From contig PGXV01000002.1 of the NCBI GenBank assembly GCA_002839315.1, positions 62,001 to 126,000 on the forward strand: a stretch of 64,000 bases of DNA, read 5' to 3'. Positions within the stretch are counted from its first letter, which is position 1. Each line of letters opens with the position of its first letter. The translations under genes and the position numbers were made by a program. The stretch is from Spirochaetae bacterium HGW-Spirochaetae-3 (GTDB taxonomy: Bacteria > Spirochaetota > Spirochaetia > Treponematales > UBA12059). Below, piece after piece: positions 25,029 through 32,645 of the stretch. The notes under the pieces are model-generated. The model was not told where the DNA came from and searched no databases. It worked only from the letters and a program-made list of their open reading frames with translations.

Positions 25029-25058
25029 TTGACTACCCGGCGAGGCCGCGAGTACACT
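25029..25058 (+). promoter_or_regulatory. Candidate promoter for the membrane protein / MinD / FapA unit
   Basis: TTGACT (25029-25034), 18 bases, TACACT (25053-25058), then 11 bases to ATG 25070. No ribosome site is visible in the very short leader. Confidence 0.45.
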
Positions 25059-25069
25059 TCTTGTATATT

Positions 25070-25516
25070 ATGAGGCGTACATCACAATACTTCGCATGCG
25101 CGAGCCTAGAGTTCGCCCGATACTTCGTACTCGTCTACGCCGTCGGATCGTTCGCCGCGGCCTCTCCTTCGGCGTCGCAACTGTTGCGCGTAGCTACGGC
25201 TCCGAACGCCCTGTTCGCCGTAGCGTTCCTGTTCCTCGGGCTTAATCCGGACAAGTACGCCGTATATCGGCCGTTGCTCCTCCTCGGCAAGGCGACGGCG
25301 CTGTTCTCGGGCATCATAGCATTGCCGAGGCTGCTCGGCCTGGGCTCCGGCGCAGTAACGCCTACGAACGCCGCCTACGCGATGGTCGGCGTCGTCGCGT
25401 GGGACGCCGTATCGTCGGCCGTGCTGGCGTTCGCCCGCGGATCGCCCCGAAGCGGCCCGGCCTCGGGCGATAGCGAACCGGAACCCGCGGAACCGGAATC
25501 GGTGGAGATAGACTGA
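25070..25516 (+). CDS. Small membrane protein of unknown function
   Basis: A 148-residue protein with three or four hydrophobic segments (about 13-32, 42-58, 68-88 and 98-117) and a hydrophilic, Pro/Glu-rich C-terminus. The start is ATG 25070; the open frame upstream is antisense to the nuclease-domain gene. One base separates its stop from the GTG of the MinD-like gene, so it belongs to the same transcript and may be a membrane partner of that ATPase. No family recognised. Confidence 0.65.
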   Translation: MRRTSQYFACASLEFARYFVLVYAVGSFAAASPSASQLLRVATAPNALFAVAFLFLGLNPDKYAVYRPLLLLGKATALFSGIIALPRLLGLGSGAVTPTNAAYAMVGVVAWDAVSSAVLAFARGSPRSGPASGDSEPEPAEPESVEID

Positions 25517-25517
25517 C

Positions 25518-26663
25518 GTGCGGATCATACCGGTCGCGAGCGGCAAGGGCGGCGTAGGAAAGTCCCTGATCTCGGCCAACCTGTCCATAGCCTTGGCGCA
25601 GGCCGGCAAGCGGGTCGTACTCGCCGACCTCGACCTGGGCGCGTCAAACCTGCACCTGATACTCGGCTTCAGGGCGTACAAGAACGGCCTCGGCACGTAC
25701 CTATCGGGCGCCAAGGTGCGCTTCGAGGACATCATCTACGAGACGGACTATCCCAACCTGCGCTTCATTCCCGGCGACGCCGAGATACCCGGCCTCGCCA
25801 ACATAGCGTACCGGCAGAAGACCCAGCTCGCCAAGCGGCTCCTGGCCATCGAGGACGCCGACTACCTGATCCTCGATCTCGGGGCGGGGACGGGCTCCAA
25901 CATCCTCGATTTCTTCCTCCTTTCCGGCCGCGGCATCGTCGTCACGACGCCTACCCTTACGGCCACCCTCAACGCGTACCTGTTCCTGAAGAACGCGGTG
26001 TTCAGGCTCATGTGGGACAGCTTCAGGCCCCGGACCAAGGCCCGCGAGCTGCTGGAATCGCTGAAGAAGGACGGCGCCTCCCTGCAGCGCGCCTACATAC
26101 CGGAGATACTCGGGCGCATCGCCCAGGTGGATCCGGCGAGCCGAGCCGCCTTCGACATGCGCATGTCGAAGCTGTCGCCGAGGCTGATCCTCAACATGCT
26201 CGAGGATCCCAAGGACTCCGAGAAGGCCCAGAAGATACGTCGGTCGTGCAGGGAATACCTGGGCATGGATCTGGAGCATCTCGGCATCGTCTACAGGGAC
26301 GACCTGCAGGACGTGGCGCTCGGCAGCCGCATCCCGATCATCCGCTACAAGCCCCAGTCGGTGCTGTCCCAGGCCGTCTACCGTATAGCCGACAAGCTGA
26401 TATCGTCCGAGGGCGACGATGACGCCTTCCTCGATCCCGAGTACCTCGACGACAGCTACGGCGCGGCTAATACCGAAGCGGAGACGGATTTCGAATCCAA
26501 GATGGATTACGTCGAGGAACTGCTATCGAGCGGAGCGCTGACCCAGGGAGACCTGATAGAGACGGTACGCATGCAGCAATACGAGATAGGTCAGATTCGC
26601 AAGGAGAACCAGTTCCTCAAGTCGAAGATGGCCAAGGCCCTGTCACAGGGCTTCAAGGTATAG
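25518..26663 (+). CDS. MinD/ParA-family ATPase (FlhG-like)
   Basis: Deviant Walker A ATPase with G-K-G-G-V-G-K-S at residues 9-16, switch I near D-L-D-L-G-A-S-N, and Walker B L-I-L-D-L-G-A-G-T. Proteins of this type place division sites, flagella or cargo by ATP-driven membrane or nucleoid cycling. After the ATPase domain (about 1-290) come an acidic linker and a C-terminal coiled coil (about 325-375) in place of a short amphipathic anchor. It starts at GTG 25518, and fapA follows 10 bases after its stop. The FapA neighbour makes a polar or flagellar positioning role plausible. Confidence 0.9.
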   Translation: MRIIPVASGKGGVGKSLISANLSIALAQAGKRVVLADLDLGASNLHLILGFRAYKNGLGTYLSGAKVRFEDIIYETDYPNLRFIPGDAEIPGLANIAYRQKTQLAKRLLAIEDADYLILDLGAGTGSNILDFFLLSGRGIVVTTPTLTATLNAYLFLKNAVFRLMWDSFRPRTKARELLESLKKDGASLQRAYIPEILGRIAQVDPASRAAFDMRMSKLSPRLILNMLEDPKDSEKAQKIRRSCREYLGMDLEHLGIVYRDDLQDVALGSRIPIIRYKPQSVLSQAVYRIADKLISSEGDDDAFLDPEYLDDSYGAANTEAETDFESKMDYVEELLSSGALTQGDLIETVRMQQYEIGQIRKENQFLKSKMAKALSQGFKV

Positions 26664-26673
26664 GGGACGAACG

Positions 26674-29616
26674 ATGGCCGGCGCCATGGTACGCGGCGAT
26701 ATGAAGCTACTCGTGGACGAATTCGGCCTGGAAGCCGCGTTCAGGTTCACCCCGTCGAACGACGGCCCGGAATGGAACGCGGACGGGCTCGCCAGGCTAC
26801 TGGCTGAAGCCCGCGTCGCCGGCGTCCAAGGCAGGCGCCTCGAAGAGGCGCTGCAGAACTTCGCGAAGGCCAGGGAACCGGCGATAGAAGTCGTAGCCAG
26901 GGGACAATCCCCGGAGCTCGGTACGCCCGAGGACGCCGAGTGGTCGGACCTCCGGACCCCTCCGGAATTCCTCGCCTTCGAGGACAAGACGATAGCCGAG
27001 GCCGCGCCTCCCGAGTTATTCCGCGTTCGCTCCGAGCGAATCGCCAGGGAACGCATCGTAAAGAAGCCGGGAGCCCTGCCCTTCCTGCCGGCCAGGGAAG
27101 AGAAGATCGTAGAATACGAGAAGACCGAGTCCCGGGAACCGGTCGCCGTGGATACTCGCGTGATACGGCTCTTCTGGACTCCCAAGGGAGCCGTAGTAGC
27201 GCGCCTCTCCCCTTCCAGGCCCGGCAAGTCGGGTAAAAACGTATACGGCAAGCCCGTCCCTCCCCCGCAGGCCGACGACGCCGCGTTCCATCTGGGGAAA
27301 GGACTAACCAGGGTCAAGGGCGAGGTCGTATCGGACGAGGCGGGCTTCGTGCGCGTCGGCGCCCGTTGGGCCGATCTGGTACCGTTCCGCGCCGGCGAGT
27401 ACTCGATCAGGATGTCCGACGACCACGCGACCGTTCTCCTCGACTACAGCCCCGGCGACAAGCGCCTCCCTCCGCCCGAGGCGGCGCCAATCCTGGCCGA
27501 AGCGGTGGCGCTCGGCCAAGCGGCTGAGAACCTGATCCCGGAGGAAGAGGCCGCTTCGGCCCTGCTCAAATCCACGAGGAGCGGGCAACCCCTTACGGGA
27601 TACAGCCTTTCCTGCGACCGCGACGGTTACGCCAGGGTCGATATATCGCCCGACAGGCTCAAGGCCACGCTGAACGTCGTCAAGGGCAGGGGCAGGGGCA
27701 AACCGCTGACGTTGCCGATGGTCAGCGAGTCGCTGGCCGGCCATAAGATCAAGGGCGTCAAGGTCGACAAGCTCAAGGTCGATGTCGTCACGTTCTACAA
27801 GGGCAAGGAAACTGAATTATCCGACTATCCGCTCGCCGAGGGCAAGGAACCGGTAAAGGGCAAGGATCGGTCGCTGGTCTACAGCGTCGCGTTTATGCCC
27901 GAGCTTCAGGCCAAGGACTATATCGCAGCCGCCGAAAAGGCTCCGGCTCTGTCCCGGGTAGCCGGCAGGTTCGACGAGTTCCCGCTAAAATCGGCTAGCC
28001 GCATAGCCCTCGTCAAGAAGGGCCAGGAGATAGCCAGGTTCAGCGCGCCGTCGTCGGGCCAGGCCGGAACGGACGTCTTCGGCGCCACGATACCGGCGGG
28101 ACAGGGAAACGATCCGGTCGTCAAGCTCTTCGAGAACCTGCGTATATCCCAGGAGTCGATCCAGAGCCAGGACGACGGGCTCCTGCTCATAGACGAGCGG
28201 GAAGACGGTACGATGGCCAGGGTGCTACCGTTCCGCGACGCGCGCGTTTCGGTCGACGTGGCCGAGGACGCGATGTCGGCCCGCGTCGATATAGAGCGCG
28301 GATACGGGCTCGGCAGGGAATTGACGCTGGAGCTGGCCCAGGAATCGCTCGCGCAGGCGGGCGTTACATACGGCGTAGACCTCAAGGAAATATCGGCCGC
28401 GCTCACCAGGGCCCGCGAGGGCGAACCGGTATCGGGCTGCCTCGTCGCCAAGGGCGCCGAACCCGTTCCCGCCGGCGGGTACAGGCTCAACTGGATCGTC
28501 CGCATAGCCAGCGGGGCGGCGGTAACCGTCAGGTCCGACGGCTCGGCCGACTATAAGAACCAGGACAGGGCGACCATCGTCGTGGAAGGGCAACCGCTCC
28601 TCGAGATGCTCGCCATCGGCGTCGAGGGGCAGAACGGCCAGGACGTGCTCGGGAGCGTCATACCGGCGCCCAAGGATCCCCGGGTAGCCGATCCTCCCGG
28701 CTTCGACGAAACCATCGTCGAGGAGCGGAAGGAAAACGGCGACAGGCTCTTGAAGGCCGGCAAGAACGGAGAGCTCAAATTCGAGAAGAACGCCCTGTCC
28801 ATTGACGCGGCGCAACGGATAAAGGGCGATGTGGGGCCGGCGACCGGCAACGTTAAATTCCCCGGCCCGGTAGCGATAGCCGGAACCATCCTCACGGGAT
28901 ACGCCGTCGTAGCCGGCGGCGACGTGCTCGTAACCGGAGCCGTCGAGGCGGCGCTCGTATCCGCCGACGGCGCGATCAAGATCACCGAGGGCATCAAGGG
29001 AGCCAAGCGAGGTACCATTCGCGCCAGGAAGACCATAGAAGCCTCGTTCGCCGAGCAGGCGATGCTCCTCGCTGTCGACGACATCGTGCTGAAGAACTCG
29101 GCCCTGCTGTGCAATATCAAGACGAACGGGCGGCTTCGTCTGCTCGGCGAGAAGGGCCACCTGATAGGAGGCTTGTGCCGCACCAGGAAAGGCGTCGAGG
29201 TACAGAACCTCGGGTCGGCCAACGGAGCCAAGACGCAGGTCTCGTTCGGGCAGGATTACCTCGTCAAGGACTCCATAGAGGCCGAGGAGCGGGAGATAGA
29301 GCGCGTCAAGGCTATGATCCTGCAGGCTGACAAGACGATGCGGGAACAGGAAGCGGCCGGCGTCAACCTGGAAAAGATACGAGGCGACAAGCTCAGGCTC
29401 GTCAAGCTGCTGGAACAACGATCGCTCAGGGTATTCGAGCTAAGAGAAAAATTCGAGGAACACTTCCCCAGCGAGCTCGTAATCAGGGGCTCCGTTTTCG
29501 CCGGCGTCGTCATAGAGAGTCACAACCGATTCCACGAAGTCCGTCAGACGAAGCAAAAAGTAGCGTTCTCATTCGACCAGCAGCTAGGCCGCGTCGTCGA
29601 ACGCCCCCTTAAGTAG
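26674..29616 (+). CDS. fapA: FapA (DUF342) family protein with triplicated N-terminal modules
   Basis: A 980-residue cytosolic protein of the FapA family, known in other bacteria from flagellar and polar assembly. Three copies of a module with the pattern G-x-x-G-x-(D/N)-V-x-G-x-x-(V/I)-P occur at about residues 184-197, 461-474 and 650-663, each preceded by a G-x-G-x-x-L-T-L-x-x-x-x-E-S-L-A or similar stretch; ordinary members have one. A Gly/Ala-rich parallel beta-helix region (about 715-840) and a coiled coil (about 860-930) follow. GGGGA precedes ATG 26674. It sits directly behind the MinD-like ATPase. Confidence 0.9.
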   Translation: MAGAMVRGDMKLLVDEFGLEAAFRFTPSNDGPEWNADGLARLLAEARVAGVQGRRLEEALQNFAKAREPAIEVVARGQSPELGTPEDAEWSDLRTPPEFLAFEDKTIAEAAPPELFRVRSERIARERIVKKPGALPFLPAREEKIVEYEKTESREPVAVDTRVIRLFWTPKGAVVARLSPSRPGKSGKNVYGKPVPPPQADDAAFHLGKGLTRVKGEVVSDEAGFVRVGARWADLVPFRAGEYSIRMSDDHATVLLDYSPGDKRLPPPEAAPILAEAVALGQAAENLIPEEEAASALLKSTRSGQPLTGYSLSCDRDGYARVDISPDRLKATLNVVKGRGRGKPLTLPMVSESLAGHKIKGVKVDKLKVDVVTFYKGKETELSDYPLAEGKEPVKGKDRSLVYSVAFMPELQAKDYIAAAEKAPALSRVAGRFDEFPLKSASRIALVKKGQEIARFSAPSSGQAGTDVFGATIPAGQGNDPVVKLFENLRISQESIQSQDDGLLLIDEREDGTMARVLPFRDARVSVDVAEDAMSARVDIERGYGLGRELTLELAQESLAQAGVTYGVDLKEISAALTRAREGEPVSGCLVAKGAEPVPAGGYRLNWIVRIASGAAVTVRSDGSADYKNQDRATIVVEGQPLLEMLAIGVEGQNGQDVLGSVIPAPKDPRVADPPGFDETIVEERKENGDRLLKAGKNGELKFEKNALSIDAAQRIKGDVGPATGNVKFPGPVAIAGTILTGYAVVAGGDVLVTGAVEAALVSADGAIKITEGIKGAKRGTIRARKTIEASFAEQAMLLAVDDIVLKNSALLCNIKTNGRLRLLGEKGHLIGGLCRTRKGVEVQNLGSANGAKTQVSFGQDYLVKDSIEAEEREIERVKAMILQADKTMREQEAAGVNLEKIRGDKLRLVKLLEQRSLRVFELREKFEEHFPSELVIRGSVFAGVVIESHNRFHEVRQTKQKVAFSFDQQLGRVVERPLK

Positions 29617-29652
29617 GAACCGAAGCGACGGGAGCCGTTGCCGCGCCTCTCC

Positions 29653-29687
29653 CTGGTTGATATAGTTCTACGACGCATTTCAACCAG
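29653..29687 (+). promoter_or_regulatory. Inverted repeat in the lgt leader
   Basis: CTGGTTGA and its exact complement TCAACCAG flank a 19-base loop, ending 17 bases before ATG 29705. It could be a weak transcript structure or an operator half-site pair. Confidence 0.3.
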
Positions 29688-29704
29688 AAGGCCCGGAGGT
29701 CGCC

Positions 29705-30727
29705 ATGCTCGCCGCCGTTCAATACCCGTCGTGGATACACCCCGAGATTCTACCGTTCCTGCCGCAGTTCCCCCTGCGATGGTACGGGCTCATGTATCTC
29801 GTCGCCTTCGGCATCACCTATCTCCTATTCAAGTACCAGGTGAGGAAACGGGGCCTCGGATACTCCGACGATGATATATCGGGCTTCTTCCTTTCCGGCA
29901 TCGTCGGCCTCATCATCGGAGCCCGGTTATTCGGAACGCTCCTCTATGATACGAGCGGAATCTACTGGAGCAAGCCCTGGCTGATTTTCTGGCCCTTCGG
30001 CGAAGGCGGTAAGTTCACCGGCTTCATGGGCATGTCGTTCCACGGAGGGTTCGTCGGGCTCGTCGTCGGACTATTGGTATATTGCAGGAAGGTCCGCCTC
30101 GATTTCCTGGAATGGGCCGACATGATCGCCGTCTCGGTACCGCTCGGCTACACGTTCGGCCGCCTCGGCAACTTCATCAACGCGGAGCTGTGGGGCAAGG
30201 TGAGCGCCGCGCCGTGGGCTATGGTGTTCCCCGGCGCGAAACGATTCCCCGCGAGCCTGCCATGGGTCCAGGAGATCGCCGGGAAGGCCGGCATCGCCCT
30301 CGACGGCGCCTTGGTCAACCTGCCCAGGCATCCGTCCCAGCTCTACGAAGCCCTGTTCGAGGGCGTGGTGCTATGGCTGGTCCTGTGGTTCATCGTTCGT
30401 CCACGAAAGCCGTTCAAGGGCTTCTCCGTCGGCGCCTACATCGTCGGGTACGGCCTCGTCCGTTTCGTCATCGAGTACTTCCGCGAGCCCGACTCCGACT
30501 TGGGCTATATCATCAAGCTCGGCGACCCGAGCGCGTCGATACACCTGTTCACGACGCCGCTCAACTTCTCCATGGGCCAGCTCCTCTGCTTCCTGATGAT
30601 AGTCGGCGGACTCGCGTTCATCGCCGTCAGGTCTAGGTTATCGAAACGCGAGGCGTCGCTACTCCACGCCGCCGAGGCCGAACGCGCCAGGATGCAGAGC
30701 GCCAAGAAGAAATTGAAGAAGAGATAA
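29705..30727 (+). CDS. lgt: Prolipoprotein diacylglyceryl transferase Lgt
   Basis: Inner-membrane enzyme that transfers diacylglyceryl from phosphatidylglycerol to the lipobox cysteine of prolipoproteins, the first step of lipoprotein maturation. About seven membrane helices, the R-W-Y-G-L-M-Y segment, the H-G-G motif in F-H-G-G-F-V-G and the family signature G-R-L-G-N-F-I-N-A-E are present. 340 residues, with a basic C-terminal tail. GGAGG precedes the ATG. Its clients would include the six or more lipoproteins encoded in this window. Confidence 0.96.
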   Translation: MLAAVQYPSWIHPEILPFLPQFPLRWYGLMYLVAFGITYLLFKYQVRKRGLGYSDDDISGFFLSGIVGLIIGARLFGTLLYDTSGIYWSKPWLIFWPFGEGGKFTGFMGMSFHGGFVGLVVGLLVYCRKVRLDFLEWADMIAVSVPLGYTFGRLGNFINAELWGKVSAAPWAMVFPGAKRFPASLPWVQEIAGKAGIALDGALVNLPRHPSQLYEALFEGVVLWLVLWFIVRPRKPFKGFSVGAYIVGYGLVRFVIEYFREPDSDLGYIIKLGDPSASIHLFTTPLNFSMGQLLCFLMIVGGLAFIAVRSRLSKREASLLHAAEAERARMQSAKKKLKKR

Positions 30728-30758
30728 GGTCGCTTCGCGCGCGTTAGCGCGACGATCG

Positions 30759-31868
30759 TTACAGGCTCTCGTCGCCGAAACAGGTTCCTACGAGGCGCGC
30801 GGTATCGAGCATGTGGTGGTTGAACGGTATGGTCTTCGTCCGGTCCGCGACCTCCGACAGGGGCACAGAGGACACGCTGGCATCCTTCATGGCGACCATT
30901 CGGCCGAAGCGCCCGCGGGCGAGCAGCTCGGCGGCGGCGGTGCCGAAGGACGTAGCGAGCACGCGATCGTATGGGCTGGGCGTACCCCCTCGCTGTAGGT
31001 AGCCTAAGACGGTAACGCGCGTCTCCATGCCGGTCGCGGACTGTATCTCCGCGGCCACCCGATAACCGATGCTCGGATACGGCATCCGCTCGCGCAGGCG
31101 CTTTCGCTCCTTCTTCGGCATGGCCGCCTCGTCCTTGGACATCGCGCCCTCGGCGACGACGACGATCGAGAATTGCTTGCCCTCGGATCGGCGCCGCTCT
31201 ATGTCGCGGGCAACCGCGGCGGCGTCGTAGGGGATCTCGGGTATCAGTATGACGTCGCCGCCTCCCGCGACGCCGGCGTACAGCGCAAGCCAGCCGGCCT
31301 TGTGGCCCATCAGCTCTATGACCATCACGCGGTTATGGGAGTGCGCGGTCGAATGGAGGCGATCTATCGACTCCGTAGCGATATCGACGGCGGAATGGAA
31401 ACCGAACGTGACGTCGGTACCCCATATATCGTTGTCGATCGTCTTGGGCAGGCCTATGACGTTAAGGCCTTCCTTGGCCAGCAGGTACGCGGTCGTATTC
31501 GTACCGTTGCCGCCGAGAACGACGAGCGCGTCGAGCCCGAGTCTCGAGACGTTCTCCTTTATCAGCTCGGGTTTATCCTGGCCGGCCTCGGAGTCCTTCT
31601 TGACGTCGCTATCCGGTTCCTTGAACGGCTTCTCGCGCGACGAGCCGAGTATTGTACCGCCTCGGGTCAGGATACCGGAGAAATCGTCGGGGGACAGTTC
31701 GCGCGCGTCGCCGTCTATCAGGCCGCGATATCCGTTGGAGATGCCGACGATTTCCATGCCGAACACGCCGGAAGCGGCCTTCGCGACGCCGCGTATAGCG
31801 GCGTTGAGCCCGGGGCAATCGCCCCCGCTCGTCAGTATGCCGAAACGCTTAACGGCGCTTTTAAGCAT
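30759..31868 (-). CDS. pfkA: 6-phosphofructokinase (PfkA family, mixed phosphoryl-donor signature)
   Basis: Phosphorylates fructose 6-phosphate in glycolysis. G-G-D-C-P-G-L-N is at residues 15-22 and the catalytic T-I-D-N-D at 143-147. Two donor-site positions are informative: G122 (as in ATP enzymes, where PPi enzymes have Asp) but K142 before T-I-D-N-D (as in PPi and mixed-type enzymes, where E. coli has Gly). The usual Mg-binding Asp of G-G-D-G is N121 here. The donor, ATP or PPi, therefore cannot be settled from sequence. The ribosome site AAAGGAGG is strong. A small unknown gene lies 55 bases upstream on the same strand. Confidence 0.93.
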   Translation of the reverse strand: MLKSAVKRFGILTSGGDCPGLNAAIRGVAKAASGVFGMEIVGISNGYRGLIDGDARELSPDDFSGILTRGGTILGSSREKPFKEPDSDVKKDSEAGQDKPELIKENVSRLGLDALVVLGGNGTNTTAYLLAKEGLNVIGLPKTIDNDIWGTDVTFGFHSAVDIATESIDRLHSTAHSHNRVMVIELMGHKAGWLALYAGVAGGGDVILIPEIPYDAAAVARDIERRRSEGKQFSIVVVAEGAMSKDEAAMPKKERKRLRERMPYPSIGYRVAAEIQSATGMETRVTVLGYLQRGGTPSPYDRVLATSFGTAAAELLARGRFGRMVAMKDASVSSVPLSEVADRTKTIPFNHHMLDTARLVGTCFGDESL

Positions 31869-31923
31869 GGTCGCCTCCTTTCGATAATACGATAGGGGCG
31901 ACGCCGGGCGCCGTCCCGGTACG

Positions 31924-32571
31924 TCAGCGTCCGAAGAAGCCCGAACGGCCCCCGAAACGCAGTATCCTGCCCTGATCGCGGGCCGGTTCGCCCAGCGTCT
32001 TGACGATCTGCCTGGCCAGGAGATCCGGTTGGTCCGATTCGTCGCGGATCGCCGCGAAGCGAACCGAGCCCGTCCCGACCGCCATCATCCCCTCGGCCAA
32101 GCCCAGGAGCGCGCCGGCCGCCATGGCGCCCAGCGGTCCGCGCTCGGAGGTCACGACGACGAGCACGAGGGCGCCGCCGCCTTTCTCGTCGAAACGCCTG
32201 CACGCCTCCCGAACAAGCTCGGCGTAACCGGCGGCCCATTCGAGGGCGGCGCGTTCGATGGCCTTCGGCGTCGATTCCGCGATCCCGACGGCGTCGCGGG
32301 GCGGGTCGGCGAACACGACCAGTTCGTCTATGGAACCGTCTAGCGCCGTCTCTGCTTCGATTACGGCGGCGCGGGCCGAAGCGAACGACAGGGGATTCCA
32401 CGGCACCGACGCGAGCTCGGCCTCGTCGCCGTCCCCGTTTTCGGCTACCTTGACCTCTCCGGCCTCGACGATGCGTAATTCCGCGGTCACCCGCCCGGAC
32501 ACCCGAGCCTCGGCCACGAAGGCCTCGACGCGCGCGGATCCGGCGGGAACCGTCAACGTTGTCTTTTTCAC
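31924..32571 (-). CDS. Hypothetical protein, distantly SDR-like
   Basis: A 215-residue soluble protein. Its central part (about 55-165: D-E-L-V-V-F-A-D-P, then G-G-G-A-L-V-L-V-V-V-T-S-E-R-G-P and a helix with A-G-A-L-L-G-L-A-E-G-M) is laid out like the second half of a short-chain dehydrogenase, but the nucleotide-binding glycines and the Y-x-x-x-K pair are missing. It may be an inactive or repurposed relative; I would not assign a reaction. It starts at GTG 32571 with no ribosome site; a TACACT -10 box ends six bases upstream. It precedes pfkA on the same strand. Confidence 0.6.
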   Translation of the reverse strand: MKKTTLTVPAGSARVEAFVAEARVSGRVTAELRIVEAGEVKVAENGDGDEAELASVPWNPLSFASARAAVIEAETALDGSIDELVVFADPPRDAVGIAESTPKAIERAALEWAAGYAELVREACRRFDEKGGGALVLVVVTSERGPLGAMAAGALLGLAEGMMAVGTGSVRFAAIRDESDQPDLLARQIVKTLGEPARDQGRILRFGGRSGFFGR

Positions 32572-32587
32572 GACCGCAGTGTACTAT
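32559..32587 (+). promoter_or_regulatory. Candidate promoter for nadE
   Basis: TTGTCT (32559-32564), 17 bases, TACTAT (32582-32587), giving a leader of about 52 bases. It overlaps the promoter and first codons of the divergent gene, so the two transcripts would compete. Confidence 0.35.
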
Positions 32588-32606
32588 GGCCACCGATCGG
32601 GCGCAA
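32578..32606 (-). promoter_or_regulatory. Candidate promoter abutting the 32571 start codon
   Basis: Minus-strand TTGCGC (32606-32601), 17 bases, TACACT (32583-32578), then six bases to GTG 32571. No ribosome site is present. Confidence 0.4.
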
Positions 32607-32645
32607 GGCGGCTCTGACGCCGAGGCCCGCCTGAACGGAGATCCC

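Noticed and set aside
28225-29418. 397-codon open frame on the minus strand inside fapA
   Set aside because: Antisense shadow of a real gene. High GC and avoidance of stop-generating codons keep the opposite frame open; no ribosome site and no family pattern.
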